Source: Myxococcales bacterium (GTDB taxonomy: Bacteria; Myxococcota_A; Polyangia; Polyangiales; Polyangiaceae). From it: a stretch of DNA of 64,000 nt. The position numbers were made by a program, and so were the translations under genes. The DNA lies in NCBI GenBank assembly GCA_016703425.1, contig JADJCA010000012.1:62001-126000 (forward strand). The letters run 5' to 3'. Below the pieces are notes generated by a model, which worked only from the letters and a program-made list of their open reading frames with translations, did no database searches and was not told the DNA's origin. Numbering within the stretch: position 1 is the stretch's first letter; each line of letters starts with the position of its first letter. This document shows, piece by piece, positions 44,041-53,353 of this stretch.

Positions 44041-45486
44041 ATGAGGCTAGGCGTGACGAATCGAGGTGGACGCTGGCGCAAGCACGGACTCGCTGCGTTC
44101 GCCGTCGCCACGGGAGCCGCCTTGGTGCTTCCTTCGTGTCACGTCTTTACCTCCCTGGAGAACTGCTCTGCAGACCGCGATTGCGCGCTGGGCCTGCGCT
44201 GCAATTCCGAGCGGGGCTATTGCGAAGTTGACCGTGGACCCATCAAGCTGGGCGCGATGATGCCCCTCTCCGGCGCGCTCACCATCGGTCAGCCGGTGGT
44301 TGACGGGATGCAGTTCGCCGTCGACGCCATCAACGCCGAGGGCGGCGTCGCCGGACGCCGCATCGAGCTGCGAACGGAAGACGATCAAAGCAGCGAGCAA
44401 GTCGCTCTTTCGCTAGTCCGCCGCTTCGTCGACGACCGAGTCGCCGTGGTCATCGGTCCGCTAAGAAGCGCGCAAGTCTTGGCCGCCGCTCCCGTGTCGT
44501 TCGCGGCTGGCCTCCTGCAGATCACGCCCTACGCCGGTGCCTCGTCGCTGGCTGCGTCGCAACCGGAGAGGGATCGGTACTTGTTCCAGACCATCACCTC
44601 GATCCGGCGCGGATCGGCGCAGACCATCGCCATGTGGGCCGGCGAGGGGAGCGCGACGGTGTGCAAGAACATGGTCATCGTTCACTCGAGCGACACCACG
44701 GGACAGGACTACGCTGACGCCGTCTCCGACCTCTTGCCCACGCACGGCAAGGGATGCGTGCGACAGCGCGTGTCGATCCCGCCGGCACCCAAGGAGGAGT
44801 ACGCGGTCGAGATCGACGCCATCCTCACCTCTTCGCCGCGACCTAACTGCGGCGTGCTCGTGTCCCTGCCGACGACGGCGGCGCGTTTCCTCGACGAGTT
44901 CCGGCGGACAACAGCCAAGAAGGCCGAGTGGGCCTCTTTCGTTTGGGTGGGGACGAGTTCGCTCCGGACGCCGGCCTTCCTCACCGAATCGAAGCTCTAC
45001 GCGACGAACCCGGCGGAGGGCGTCCTAGGCGCCGACGTGGACTACGAGCCGGCGACGCCCGAGTTCAAGAAGTTTCGTGAGGTCTACAATCGATTTCGCC
45101 AGGTGGACGTGGACGCGCCCGTGCCGGTGGCGGTGCCCAACGCGTTCGACGCGATCATGCTTTCGGCGCTCGCCATCGAGCGCGCCGGCGGGACTGCGAG
45201 CCGCGCGAAGATCCGCGACGGCCTCTTCGAGATCGCCAACGACGACGCAGGAAAGACGACCTACGGGCCCACGGAGTTTCGCCTCATGCGCGACGCGATT
45301 CGCCGCGGCGAGCGCGTCAACTATCAAGGCGCCTCAAGCCGCATTCAGTTCGATACGCGAGGCGTCGTCACCAACGGGACCCTCATGTGGAAGGTCGACA
45401 AGGGCGCCTTCGTCACTCAGACGCGCTACGACGAGGCGACCATGGCGAAGACCGCCGAGGTGCCGCTCACCGGCACGTGCGACTGA
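44041..45486 (+). CDS. LivK-like ABC-type solute-binding lipoprotein
   Basis: A 481-residue lipoprotein (signal peptide ending ALVLPSC). After a short cysteine pair region (CSADRDCALGLRC) comes a type I periplasmic-binding-protein fold of the branched-chain amino acid group: IKLGAMMPLSGALTIGQPVV, DGMQFAVDAINAEGGVAGRR, VAVVIGPLRSAQVLAAAPV and NAFDAIMLSALAIERAGG. It would bind a small molecule, possibly an amino acid or amide. No permease or ATPase genes accompany it, so it may act as a sensor or belong to a system elsewhere. The ATG at 44041 starts the signal peptide. Confidence 0.78.
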   Translation: MRLGVTNRGGRWRKHGLAAFAVATGAALVLPSCHVFTSLENCSADRDCALGLRCNSERGYCEVDRGPIKLGAMMPLSGALTIGQPVVDGMQFAVDAINAEGGVAGRRIELRTEDDQSSEQVALSLVRRFVDDRVAVVIGPLRSAQVLAAAPVSFAAGLLQITPYAGASSLAASQPERDRYLFQTITSIRRGSAQTIAMWAGEGSATVCKNMVIVHSSDTTGQDYADAVSDLLPTHGKGCVRQRVSIPPAPKEEYAVEIDAILTSSPRPNCGVLVSLPTTAARFLDEFRRTTAKKAEWASFVWVGTSSLRTPAFLTESKLYATNPAEGVLGADVDYEPATPEFKKFREVYNRFRQVDVDAPVPVAVPNAFDAIMLSALAIERAGGTASRAKIRDGLFEIANDDAGKTTYGPTEFRLMRDAIRRGERVNYQGASSRIQFDTRGVVTNGTLMWKVDKGAFVTQTRYDEATMAKTAEVPLTGTCD

Positions 45487-45498
45487 GTCCGCATTCGC

Positions 45499-46143
45499 TC
45501 AGAACCGGCCATCGAGGACGAGGCGTCCCGTCAGGTCCGCTCGAACCGTCGCGGTCACAGGCTGCGACGGCGGAGCCAAGACGAGTAGCGTGACGCCGCC
45601 GGCCAAGAGGACGCCTCCGCCGATGTAGCCGACCAGGGCCAGCGTCCGCTCGCGCTCGGCGCGCGACTTGAGCGCTCCCGCCCGGTCGTCGCCCGTGTCT
45701 GACGCCTTCTTGAACTCGTCCACGGTGCTCCCGAGGGGGCCCAGATCGATCACGAGGCCCGTGACGAGCGCGGCGCCGCCCACACCAACGCCGACATAGC
45801 CGAGCGTCCTCGCGAGTTGGCCGGGCGCCTTGCGTTCCGCGCTAGCGTCGCGCGGCGCCTCGGAGGAGGGGGCGCCCCGCAGCTGAAACTGGACGGCCAC
45901 GTCGTCGCCGCCGGCGAGCTCGATCTCGCGCGTGTCAGGCGAAAAGCCAGCCTTCTGCGCCCGCAGGCGCCGGCGCCCGGCGTTGAGCGCGACGCCGTCG
46001 GCGATGGGCAACACGCCCACCTTTCGGTCGTCGACGAAGAGGTCCACGTTCGCTTCGTTGGCCCGCACGTGAACGGTCCCCACGCGGGCTTGCAGCCGAA
46101 CGATGTCGCGCTCCACCTCGATGCGCCGGTTCGGTGCGATCCG
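45499..46143 (-). CDS. TPR-PEGA membrane protein, C-terminal part
   Basis: About 214 residues completing the same gene. It holds a coiled start (RIEVERDIVRLQARVG), a PEGA domain (VHVRANEANVDLFVDDRKVG ... GRRRLRAQKAGFSPDTREIE), a linker, and two membrane helices (LGYVGVGVGGAALVTGLVID; LVGYIGGGVLLAGGVTLLVL). PEGA domains sit on the cell surface or in the periplasm and bind carbohydrate or protein; the TPR part would contact partners. The gene is convergent with the LivK-like gene, 12 bp apart. Confidence 0.65.
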   Translation of the reverse strand, partial: RIAPNRRIEVERDIVRLQARVGTVHVRANEANVDLFVDDRKVGVLPIADGVALNAGRRRLRAQKAGFSPDTREIELAGGDDVAVQFQLRGAPSSEAPRDASAERKAPGQLARTLGYVGVGVGGAALVTGLVIDLGPLGSTVDEFKKASDTGDDRAGALKSRAERERTLALVGYIGGGVLLAGGVTLLVLAPPSQPVTATVRADLTGRLVLDGRF

Positions 46144-46433
46144 TCGCGGCCCTCCGTGAGGTAGCGGCGAAGGGCTTGCAGCGCGCCCGTGTAGTTCTGG
46201 AGCTGAAACTCGGTCTGGCCGATGCTGTAAAGGACGCGGTGGTGCGGCTGCATCTGATAGGCGCGCCGAAACTCAACGAGCGCCGTTGCAGAGTCCCCTT
46301 CGTCGTAGAGCTCGACGGCTCGTGCAAAATGGCCCGCCGCCGCGTCGTTGGCGCGGGCCGGTGCGGTGACGCAGCTGAAGAGAACGCACACGAGCGTGAA
46401 AGCGGCGAGGCCGCGTCTCCCGATCTGGCGCAT
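46144..46433 (-). CDS. TPR-PEGA membrane protein, N-terminal part (frame broken at about 46143)
   Basis: The first 96 residues: signal peptide (MRQIGRRGLAAFTLVCVLFS, ending ARA) and a pair of TPR helices (FARAVELYDEGDSATALVEF; RVLYSIGQTEFQLQNYTGAL) ending LRRYLTEG. After this the frame changes: the next part, RIAPNRRIEVERDIVRLQ, is read one frame over, in the sequence GGCCGCGACGG. Such TPR-PEGA-membrane proteins are frequent in myxobacteria, often next to protein kinases. ATG 46433 was chosen; GTG 46442 lies three codons upstream. Confidence 0.62.
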
Positions 46434-46508
46434 GGGCCGCACTCTATCACGCGGGTGAGCCGGAGCGTTCGCTCCCGGCCCTCGCGAGGGGCTCGTCGCG
46501 GGCGCCCG

Positions 46509-47630
46509 TCACGCGGCCCACAAGAGTTCGCGCAGCCCATCAACGAGCGCCGCGGCCTCGGGAGCGGAGGGCAGCCCCAGCTCCTCTTGGAGCTCTCGCG
46601 GCGGGTCGACGGCGGCCGCCGTGGCCAGTGCGTCGATGGCGGCCTCGAAGGCGCTTCTCACCTGGGCGCGCGCATCGGCGTCGAGCTGCGCCTCGAGCCA
46701 ACTCGCGATGGCCCACGAGAGCGCCGCGTGGTCCGTCTCGTCATTGGCGATTGCGCGCATCGCCGCGCGCACCGTCTCGTCGGCCGCGCGCTCCGCCTGA
46801 ACATGCGCCACGAGGGCGCCGTAGGTCTCGCGCACACAGCCTTCGACGGCGTTCTCGACGGCGACCTCAAGGCGCCCGCGCAGGACCATGGGCGCGCTCG
46901 ATGGCAATTGCGGTGTGCGCCCGTGCCGAGCCGCCAGCGCGAGCGTCGTCTTCGTGTGCCGCACCTCGTCGCGGGCCGCGCGATGCGCGCGGCGAGCGAG
47001 CGCACTTGGGGCGCCGTGATGCGCCAGCTCGTCGGCGAGGCGTTGAAACGCGAACACGCTAGCCGCCTCGAGCTCGGCGCTCGCGGCGAGGTACGCGCCG
47101 ACGTCCGCGCCGGCGCACGGCGAGGCAAGGAACCCCTCGGGCCGGCGGCCCGCCACGCACGAGTAGCAGTTGAGCACCGGCGTCGGCTCTCCTCCGCCGG
47201 TCGATGCGGAGCCTACGTAGCACCCGAATGCGATGGCGCCGCACAATGTCGAGCAGTCCTCTGGTGACGGCGCTGCCGCGTCGAGATCGTAGTCGCAAGG
47301 GAGCGGAACGCTCCACGCGCACGAGTTGACGCTGCCATCCAGTGGCGACGGCGACGGGCTTGGCACCGGCGTCGTGCACGGAGCGTCGGCGACGTGCGCG
47401 TCGAGGCTTGCATCGCGTCGTCCGGCGTCGGGGGCGGCACCGGCTTCGGAGGACTCGGAGGCCGGCGCCGTACCGCGCGCCGCCGTGGGGACGGGCTCCG
47501 GGGTCGCCGTTGCCTCCGGACCGCTGCCGGAAGACTCGATCGTGCCCCCGCAAGCCGCGATCGCCGCGGAGGGCGCGAGCGCGAGGGGAATGATTCGACG
47601 GAAGAGCTGGTGAAGCTGACGCGAACGCAT
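46509..47630 (-). CDS. Lipoprotein with a ferritin-like diiron domain
   Basis: A 373-residue lipoprotein: signal peptide with lipobox AAIAAC, then a long Ser/Pro/Ala linker with cysteines (CAWSVPLPCDYDLD, DCSTLCGAIAFGCYVG). Residues 165-330 are a four-helix ferritin-like bundle with a full diiron ligand set: Glu in ELEAASVFAFQRL, ExxH in ARDEVRHTK, Glu in VENAVEGCVRETYG and ExxH in ANDETDHAAL. Exported ferritin-like domains may store or oxidise iron or act in surface redox chemistry. ATG 47630 was chosen; ATG 47639 is an alternative. Neither has a clear ribosome-binding site. Confidence 0.72.
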   Translation of the reverse strand: MRSRQLHQLFRRIIPLALAPSAAIAACGGTIESSGSGPEATATPEPVPTAARGTAPASESSEAGAAPDAGRRDASLDAHVADAPCTTPVPSPSPSPLDGSVNSCAWSVPLPCDYDLDAAAPSPEDCSTLCGAIAFGCYVGSASTGGGEPTPVLNCYSCVAGRRPEGFLASPCAGADVGAYLAASAELEAASVFAFQRLADELAHHGAPSALARRAHRAARDEVRHTKTTLALAARHGRTPQLPSSAPMVLRGRLEVAVENAVEGCVRETYGALVAHVQAERAADETVRAAMRAIANDETDHAALSWAIASWLEAQLDADARAQVRSAFEAAIDALATAAAVDPPRELQEELGLPSAPEAAALVDGLRELLWAA

Positions 47631-47771
47631 GGGCGGCATCGAGCACGTGTCATGCCAGAGCGGCGGGGTCGATCCCCGCGGCCTTCGCCAGCCCAGCAAG
47701 TGTCACCCTGTGCCAGCGTCGTGCGGCCGCGCCTGAACAGGCCGTCGGCCCAGGTCTGGCGGGTAAGCCTG

Positions 47772-49352
47772 TCAGCGCGGTTTGCGAACGAGCCGGACCA
47801 CGCTCCGACCGTCGTCCGAGGTGAGCTCGCGCGTTAGCCAAAGGACGGCGCCGTACGCCAGGACCGCCGTCGTCGCGCCGAGCGCGGCTACCACGAGTGA
47901 AGGCAGCTTCGGGAGGCTCGCCATGGCGAGGCCCGACGCCGCAGCGGTCGCGATCGCCAGCGCGACACGCAGCAGCGTCAAGAGCGGCGCGAACGCGCCG
48001 GCCGCTCGCTTGACGGCGACGCCCGCGAGGACCACGGCAATGGCCAAACCAAGAGAGGTCGCGAGCGCCGTTCGCCGCAACTGCTCTTCACCAAAGGTGG
48101 CGCCCGAGACGAACGCCCAGCAGGTCGCGGCTACCACCGACAGGGCGGCGCCGCTCAAGATGGCGCTCGTGCGCTCGCGTCCCAAGCTCACGAGGACGGT
48201 GGAAGCCACGCCGAAGAGCGCGAAGGCGCCTTGTCCAAGGGCCAGGATGCGCAACGTGTCGGCGCCGCGGTCGGCGACCTCTTGGCCGTACGCGAAACGT
48301 AGCAACGTGCCGGGATTGGCCGCCACGATGGCGACGATGGCCCCCGCGAGCAACGTCGCGATGCGAAGGCCGCGCTCGACCGTCTCGGCGACGAGCTTGT
48401 CGTTTCCCTGTGCGTGAGCGCGCGCGACCATCGGGAACAGCACCTGCGCGACGCTCAATACGAGCTGATACGGCAAGAACGCGAAGAGCTGGCACGCTCG
48501 ATACACGCCCACCCATTCGTCGGCGCGCTTGGCTGCGACGCCTGCGTCGCTGTTGGCCAGAAGCGCCGCCTCCGACAAGAAACGTCCGGCCAGCGTGATG
48601 TCGATCTGCATGAGCGCGTTGACCAAGAGCTGCGCGATGGCCACCTGCGAGAGCGCCGCGAGGTAAGTGCCCGCGGAGAGCTTCGTTGGATGGGCCTCCG
48701 CATCGGCTCGTCCCGCGCTCGCACGGTCCCGCTGCTGCGCCCACCTCGCGGCCAGGGGCACGACGAGGAGCGCCGCGCTCGCGAAGCCGACGGAGGCTCC
48801 GACGGCGCCGCCGAGGTCCCGGCGCACGAAGAGCCAGCCGAGGCCCACGAGGCCGATCGTGCGGAGCGTTGCGAAAATGACGTCGAGGGCTGCCTGCCGG
48901 TCGAAACGGGCGCGCCCGTTGAGGGCGCCCACGAGCGGCGCGTAGATGCCGTATGCGAGGATGACGAGGGCCATCACGCGCAGCGGCGACGCGATGTGCG
49001 CCGCCTTCTGAAAGGCGGCGATGGGCTCGGCCAGGAGAAAAAACGCCGCCGCGAGCGCGAAGGCCAAGGGAACGTGCACGCGAAGGCAAGCGCGCAGCTC
49101 TCCTTCGAAGTGCTCGCGCACCGGCGCCACGCGCCGGCTGACGCCTTGAATGGAGCCCTGCACGACGACGTTGTTCAAGATGTTGGCGTGCGCCAACACG
49201 CGCGAGAGAGCGCCGTACTCGGAAAGCCCGAGGGCGTGCTTGAGCAGCGCCTGCTGAATGAAGCCGATGACGATGAAGAAGACCTTGGCGCCGAGCACCA
49301 GGACGCCGCCGCGGCCCGCGTTACGCGCTTCTCCTTCGGCGCCCTGGCTCAA
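47772..49352 (-). CDS. Wzx-type polysaccharide flippase
   Basis: A 526-residue membrane protein with about 12-14 transmembrane helices and the layout of the polysaccharide flippase / MATE-like superfamily (VLVLGAKVFFIVIGFIQQAL ... YLAALSQVAIAQLLVNALMQ ... FAFLPYQLVLSVAQVLFPMV ... ILALGQGAFALFGVASTVLV). It would flip lipid-linked sugars across the inner membrane. TTG 49352 overlaps the stop of the upstream lipoprotein gene (TTGA), which supports this start and translational coupling. No glycosyltransferase or polymerase lies nearby. Confidence 0.78.
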   Translation of the reverse strand: MSQGAEGEARNAGRGGVLVLGAKVFFIVIGFIQQALLKHALGLSEYGALSRVLAHANILNNVVVQGSIQGVSRRVAPVREHFEGELRACLRVHVPLAFALAAAFFLLAEPIAAFQKAAHIASPLRVMALVILAYGIYAPLVGALNGRARFDRQAALDVIFATLRTIGLVGLGWLFVRRDLGGAVGASVGFASAALLVVPLAARWAQQRDRASAGRADAEAHPTKLSAGTYLAALSQVAIAQLLVNALMQIDITLAGRFLSEAALLANSDAGVAAKRADEWVGVYRACQLFAFLPYQLVLSVAQVLFPMVARAHAQGNDKLVAETVERGLRIATLLAGAIVAIVAANPGTLLRFAYGQEVADRGADTLRILALGQGAFALFGVASTVLVSLGRERTSAILSGAALSVVAATCWAFVSGATFGEEQLRRTALATSLGLAIAVVLAGVAVKRAAGAFAPLLTLLRVALAIATAAASGLAMASLPKLPSLVVAALGATTAVLAYGAVLWLTRELTSDDGRSVVRLVRKPR

Positions 49353-50527
49353 GGCATCGCCCTCAGCGCCACGGGCTTCTGCGCCACGTAGATGGGGCTT
49401 TCGCGCGGCGCGAGCTCGCAGCGGCCCGTTTTGTTCCAGACGTGGATCGGATAGCCACTGGCGCTGCGCCTGCGATCGCCAACGAGCAGCTTGTCGCCCA
49501 CGAAGGCGATGGCCCAGAAGTGATAGTCGAGGGATGGGCCGAAGAGCACGCCGCCCTGGGTGGCCGTTCGCAGCGGTGCTCCCGTTTCCGGATCGAAGGT
49601 GACGACGCTCGTCGCGTTCGTCTTCGACCGGTCCGCGATGATGGCGGCGCCGCATCCATCGGCGATCGCCACCGCTGAGGCGCTTCCGCCGAGCGTCGCC
49701 TCCGTGATGAGCAGGCGTGCGTCTTCCGGATGGTGCGGATCCACCCGCTCTATGCCCGCGTCCCTTTCGTCGTCGGCGTCAAAGTTCCCCGCGTCGGTGA
49801 CGAAGAGTGCCCCTCCGTGAAACACGACGGCGTTGAAGGGGTTTCTTCCCGCGAGCGGCGTCGTGCGCTCGAGCGTTCGCGTGGCGACGTCGAAGATGGC
49901 GAGCGCGCCAGGCCTCACCGCCCGGAAGGGCGTCGCGTTCTTGTCGTCTAGGAGGCCCAGCGTGACGATGGCCTTGCTCACACCGTCCACGTCGACGATC
50001 GCGATGCCGCTCGCGTTCGGGTTCCCGTCACCGTCGAGGTCGGGGAGCGGCAGCGTCTGTCGAACGCCGCCCCCTTCGAGGAGCGCGAGCGTGGCCGACG
50101 CGAAGCGCGGCACCCAGAGCGAGCCGTCGGGGGCGGCGCCGACGCCTTGCGGGTTGGAGCTGCCGGAGAGACCGTCTTGCTTGGTGCTGAAGCGACAGAG
50201 GGGCTCGCCGCATCGCGGCGAAAGCTCGAAGATGGCATCGAGGTCGCGCGCCACGTAGAAACTTCGGCCCCGCGAGACCGAGAGCTGCGGGTCGGCGCCA
50301 AGATCAACGCCGAAGAAGCCCGTCGTCGCCGAGCCTGCTGCCGCGGAGATGGCCGACACCCCCCCCGAGGATTGATCGCTCATCACGACGAGCGCGTCGG
50401 TGGCGCCGCAGGCGCTCGCGCTCCGGCACCGATTCTCGTCGCCGCTGGGGCTACCCTCGCAGGAAAGAACCAGCGCGGCCGCGGTGGGCGGCAAGAGCCG
50501 CCGAGCGAGCGTCGCTAGGCGCAACAT
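49349..50527 (-). CDS. Beta-propeller lipoprotein
   Basis: A 392-residue lipoprotein: lipobox AALVLSCEG, an early cysteine pair, then blades of about 45 residues typical of NHL or YncE propellers (NPQGVGAAPDGSLWVPRFAS; NPFNAVVFHGGALFVTDAGN; SASAVAIADGCGAAIIADRS; FWAIAFVGDKLLVGDRR). It contains a calcium-loop-like PDLDGDGNPNASG. It may sense or bind at the cell surface. The stop codon overlaps the TTG start of the flippase gene, so both are one transcription unit. Confidence 0.7.
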   Translation of the reverse strand: MLRLATLARRLLPPTAAALVLSCEGSPSGDENRCRSASACGATDALVVMSDQSSGGVSAISAAAGSATTGFFGVDLGADPQLSVSRGRSFYVARDLDAIFELSPRCGEPLCRFSTKQDGLSGSSNPQGVGAAPDGSLWVPRFASATLALLEGGGVRQTLPLPDLDGDGNPNASGIAIVDVDGVSKAIVTLGLLDDKNATPFRAVRPGALAIFDVATRTLERTTPLAGRNPFNAVVFHGGALFVTDAGNFDADDERDAGIERVDPHHPEDARLLITEATLGGSASAVAIADGCGAAIIADRSKTNATSVVTFDPETGAPLRTATQGGVLFGPSLDYHFWAIAFVGDKLLVGDRRRSASGYPIHVWNKTGRCELAPRESPIYVAQKPVALRAMP

Positions 50528-50563
50528 GTCGTGTTCTTAGCCGCGGGCCGACGAAGGCTCAAG

Positions 50564-52306
50564 CTATGTCTCGCCGAGCTCCGCCCAGCGCACGCGCGTC
50601 GTCGCGGCGACGAAATAGCCGTCGCCCTCGTTTCGAATGAGCTCGTTCAAGCCGAGTTGCCGAAGGCGTGCCATGGCGACGTAGAGGCGGTTTTGTGCCG
50701 CCGCCGGCATGATCTTCTCTCCGGGCCACCCGGCGGCGATGAGCTCCGCCGCTAGGACCGGCTTTCCCGGCTCGGTGACGGCGTGTTTGGCGAGGAGCAA
50801 GAGGAGGCGGCCCGCGACGGGCCGTCCTCGAATCGTGGTCTTCTCGCCGCTGGGCAGTCGGAACCAATGACCATCGGGCGCCACGACGAGCTCCGAGGGA
50901 CCGGCCGCCGCGGGACCGAGGCGACCGAGGGTCGCGTCGAGCTGACGCTTCGCGAGGCGCTCCGCAAAGCGCACCTCGTCGGAGCGGAAGACGCCACCGG
51001 CCGGATCGGCGATGCGGAGAACGAGACGTTGGACATCGTCGAGCATCGCTCGCGCTGCCTGCGCGTCGCCTCGAGCGTGGAGGTGTCCGGCTCGCGCGAG
51101 CTCCAAGACGGCGCCAAAGAGAGCAACAGCCTCCTGGTCGCCGGGACGGCCGCGCGCGCTCGTGAGTTCGCGCGCCTCGGCGAGGCGGCGCGTCGCCTCG
51201 AGCGTTTCGCCAAGGCGATCGAGCGCCACGGCCCAGGCTGCCTTCACGATGCCGAGCGAGCGGCCGTCTTCCGCACGGAGCAACAGCGGCTCCGCCTCGC
51301 GGTACCGCGCGTCGGCGGCGGCGGACTCGCCGGTGTCGAGCGCGATGTGGCCCAAGACGCCCGTGATCATGCCCTCCGTCCACGCGTCACCAACGCCGCG
51401 AGCGAGGGCGCGCGCCGCAGCCGCGTGCTCCGTTGCGGTGGCGTGCTCGCCTTCCTCGAGGGCCACGATGGCGAGCAAGTGCCGCGTCCAGGCGAGCGTG
51501 CGCCGGTCGCCAGCCTCTTCAAGGTCGTGCAGGGCGCGGGCGGCGACGTTCCGTGCCGTGGCGAGCGAGCCGGCGTCGAGGTGGCGCGCGGCGATGGCCG
51601 CGAGAACGAAGCCCTGTTCGCGGAGGTCGCCGGCCGCGCGAAAGGCTTCGAGGGCCTCGCCAAAGGCGGCGATGGCCTCGGCGTTCTCGCCCTGCTCGGA
51701 GAGCACCATCCCCCGATCCTTCGCCAGCATGCCCACCAGCGAGTCGCACGGTTCGGTGGAGGCGGAGCGATGCCGCGTGAGATGCGCAGCGGCCGCCGCG
51801 AAGAGTGGTTCGGCAGCGGCGTCGCCCATGAGTCCAAGCACGAGGCCCGCCTTCGAGGCCGCGCGAGCCGCGAGGTCAAAGTGCCCGAGCGTCTGCGCCT
51901 CGGCGTGCACGGCTCGGAGCGCATGACCGGCCTCGACGCGCCGCCCGCGAAAAATGTCCGTGAGCCCTAGCGAAAAGCGAGCGCGAAGGCGAAGTCTGTC
52001 GTGCGAGTCCGCGTTGCCGAGCTCCTTGAGGCTCGCCTCGACGAGCTTCGTGTGCTCTTCGAGGGGCCCTCGCGCTAGAAAGATCGACTCGAGAGCGAGC
52101 GCTGCGCGCAGCCGGTCCGCCGCGGACGCGGCTCCTTGCGCCACGGCACGAACGTTGGCGGCTTCCGCTGACAACCACCTGCGCGCGGCGAGGTCCCCGC
52201 TCTTGGCCACGCGCTCCGCTTGCGCCTCCGCGGCGTCCACGAAATACGCGGCGTGGCGCGCCGTCGCCTCGCGCAGAGCGGCGCCGTCGTGGCGCACGCT
52301 CGCGTA
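50564..52306 (-). CDS. Signal-transduction ATPase regulator, C-terminal part
   Basis: About 580 residues finishing the same gene. After RHAAYFVDAAEAQ comes an array of TPR helices (ARFSLGLTDIFRGRRVEAGH; AFRAAGDLREQGFVLAAIAA; ATEHAAAARALARGVGDAWT). The C-terminal 110 residues look like a winged-helix DNA-binding domain (RGRPVAGRLLLLLAKHAVTE; AAELIAAGWPGEKIMPAAAQ; NRLYVAMARLRQLGLNELIR, then DGYFVA), as in response-regulator or SARP proteins. Here the DNA-binding module is last, while in AfsR it is first. The control target is unknown; the next two genes run on the same strand. Confidence 0.7.
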   Translation of the reverse strand, partial: YASVRHDGAALREATARHAAYFVDAAEAQAERVAKSGDLAARRWLSAEAANVRAVAQGAASAADRLRAALALESIFLARGPLEEHTKLVEASLKELGNADSHDRLRLRARFSLGLTDIFRGRRVEAGHALRAVHAEAQTLGHFDLAARAASKAGLVLGLMGDAAAEPLFAAAAAHLTRHRSASTEPCDSLVGMLAKDRGMVLSEQGENAEAIAAFGEALEAFRAAGDLREQGFVLAAIAARHLDAGSLATARNVAARALHDLEEAGDRRTLAWTRHLLAIVALEEGEHATATEHAAAARALARGVGDAWTEGMITGVLGHIALDTGESAAADARYREAEPLLLRAEDGRSLGIVKAAWAVALDRLGETLEATRRLAEARELTSARGRPGDQEAVALFGAVLELARAGHLHARGDAQAARAMLDDVQRLVLRIADPAGGVFRSDEVRFAERLAKRQLDATLGRLGPAAAGPSELVVAPDGHWFRLPSGEKTTIRGRPVAGRLLLLLAKHAVTEPGKPVLAAELIAAGWPGEKIMPAAAQNRLYVAMARLRQLGLNELIRNEGDGYFVAATTRVRWAELGET

Positions 52307-53265
52307 GCTCGAACCGATTCGTAGAGCGCAAACCGGGCCGCGACCGAACTTGTCGCGGTGACGACGAGTTGCACCATGGACGTGTCGAGCAAGGCTTCGA
52401 CGCGGGCCAACGCCGAGAGCTCGCCGCCGGCGCCCAGGACCGCGTCGGCGGCGGCAAGCGTGAAGCCCTCGCGAAACGTCACGAGCGCCGTCAGGTCGTG
52501 CTGCTCCGTCTCGGTGAGCAGATCCCACGACCACGCGAGGGCCGCCTCGAGCGACCTGTGACGGGGGAGCGTTTCTTCGCGGGAGACAAGGAGCTCGAAG
52601 CGCTGCTCAAGGAGCTCCCGGGTCCGCCTCGCGCCAAGGATCCCGACCCGCGCCGCCGCCAACAGGAGCGCGAGCGGCAGACCGTCGAGGGCCTGCACGA
52701 TGGCGACGACGTCGGAGACGTTCTCCTCGTCGAGGGCGAAGCCGCTCCGTCGACGAGCGTGCTCGACGAAGAGCGCTACGGCGGGCCGTGCCTGCGCGTC
52801 GGCCAGCGACGCTCCCGTCGGCGCCGTGGCGAGCGGCGCGAGCGCGAGCTCGCGCGCGAGAGGGAGCCGCCGCTGCGACGTGACGACGAACGTCACGTCG
52901 TCGCCCGTCGCAGAGGCCCATCGCTCGAGCACAGGCAAGAGCGCGGAGCCCTCGAGGGAGACGCCATCGAGCACAAGGGCGAAGGGAGCCCGCGCCGCGA
53001 GCGCCGAAAGGACGCGGGCCTCACGGCGAGCTTCGTCTTCGACGAGCAGCGGCACGTCGAGGGCGATGGCCACGTGCTCCAAGAGCGCGAGCGACGCGTC
53101 CTCGATGACGCAGAGGGCATGGCTTGTGCCGATGAGTCCCGCTCGAACCAGGACGCTCTTGCCCACGCCGGCGGGGCCCGACACTGAGACGGTGCGGACG
53201 CGCTCTTCGATGGCGCGTCGAAAGAGCGCGAGTTCGCCGTCACGGCCGACGAGGGGAGCGGTCAC
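52307..53265 (-). CDS. Signal-transduction ATPase regulator, N-terminal part (frame broken at about 52306)
   Basis: The first 320 residues of a large regulator in the AfsR/MalT-like ATPase class. Residues 5-50 hold the P-loop GRDGELALFRRAIEER then GPAGVGKSVLV. Further motifs are ALVLDG (Walker B-like), TFVVTSQR and VVAIVQALDGLPLALLLAAA. A winged-helix region follows (AALAWSWDLLTETEQHDLTA), ending RFALYESVRA. The expected continuation YASVRHDGAALREATARHAA lies one frame over (GAGCTACGCG). GTG 53265 is the start. It is divergent from bioD. Confidence 0.68.
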
Positions 53266-53353
53266 GACGGAAGCTTATCAACGGCGACGAGCGGTCCTTC
53301 GAGAATCCGTGCCGGCACTTGTGGCCGACGCCTCGCGTTGGTAGCGGAGACCG

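Noticed and set aside
52369..53187. Plus-strand frame opposite the ATPase regulator
   Set aside because: Highly charged Arg/Glu shadow sequence; the P-loop and related motifs are on the other strand.
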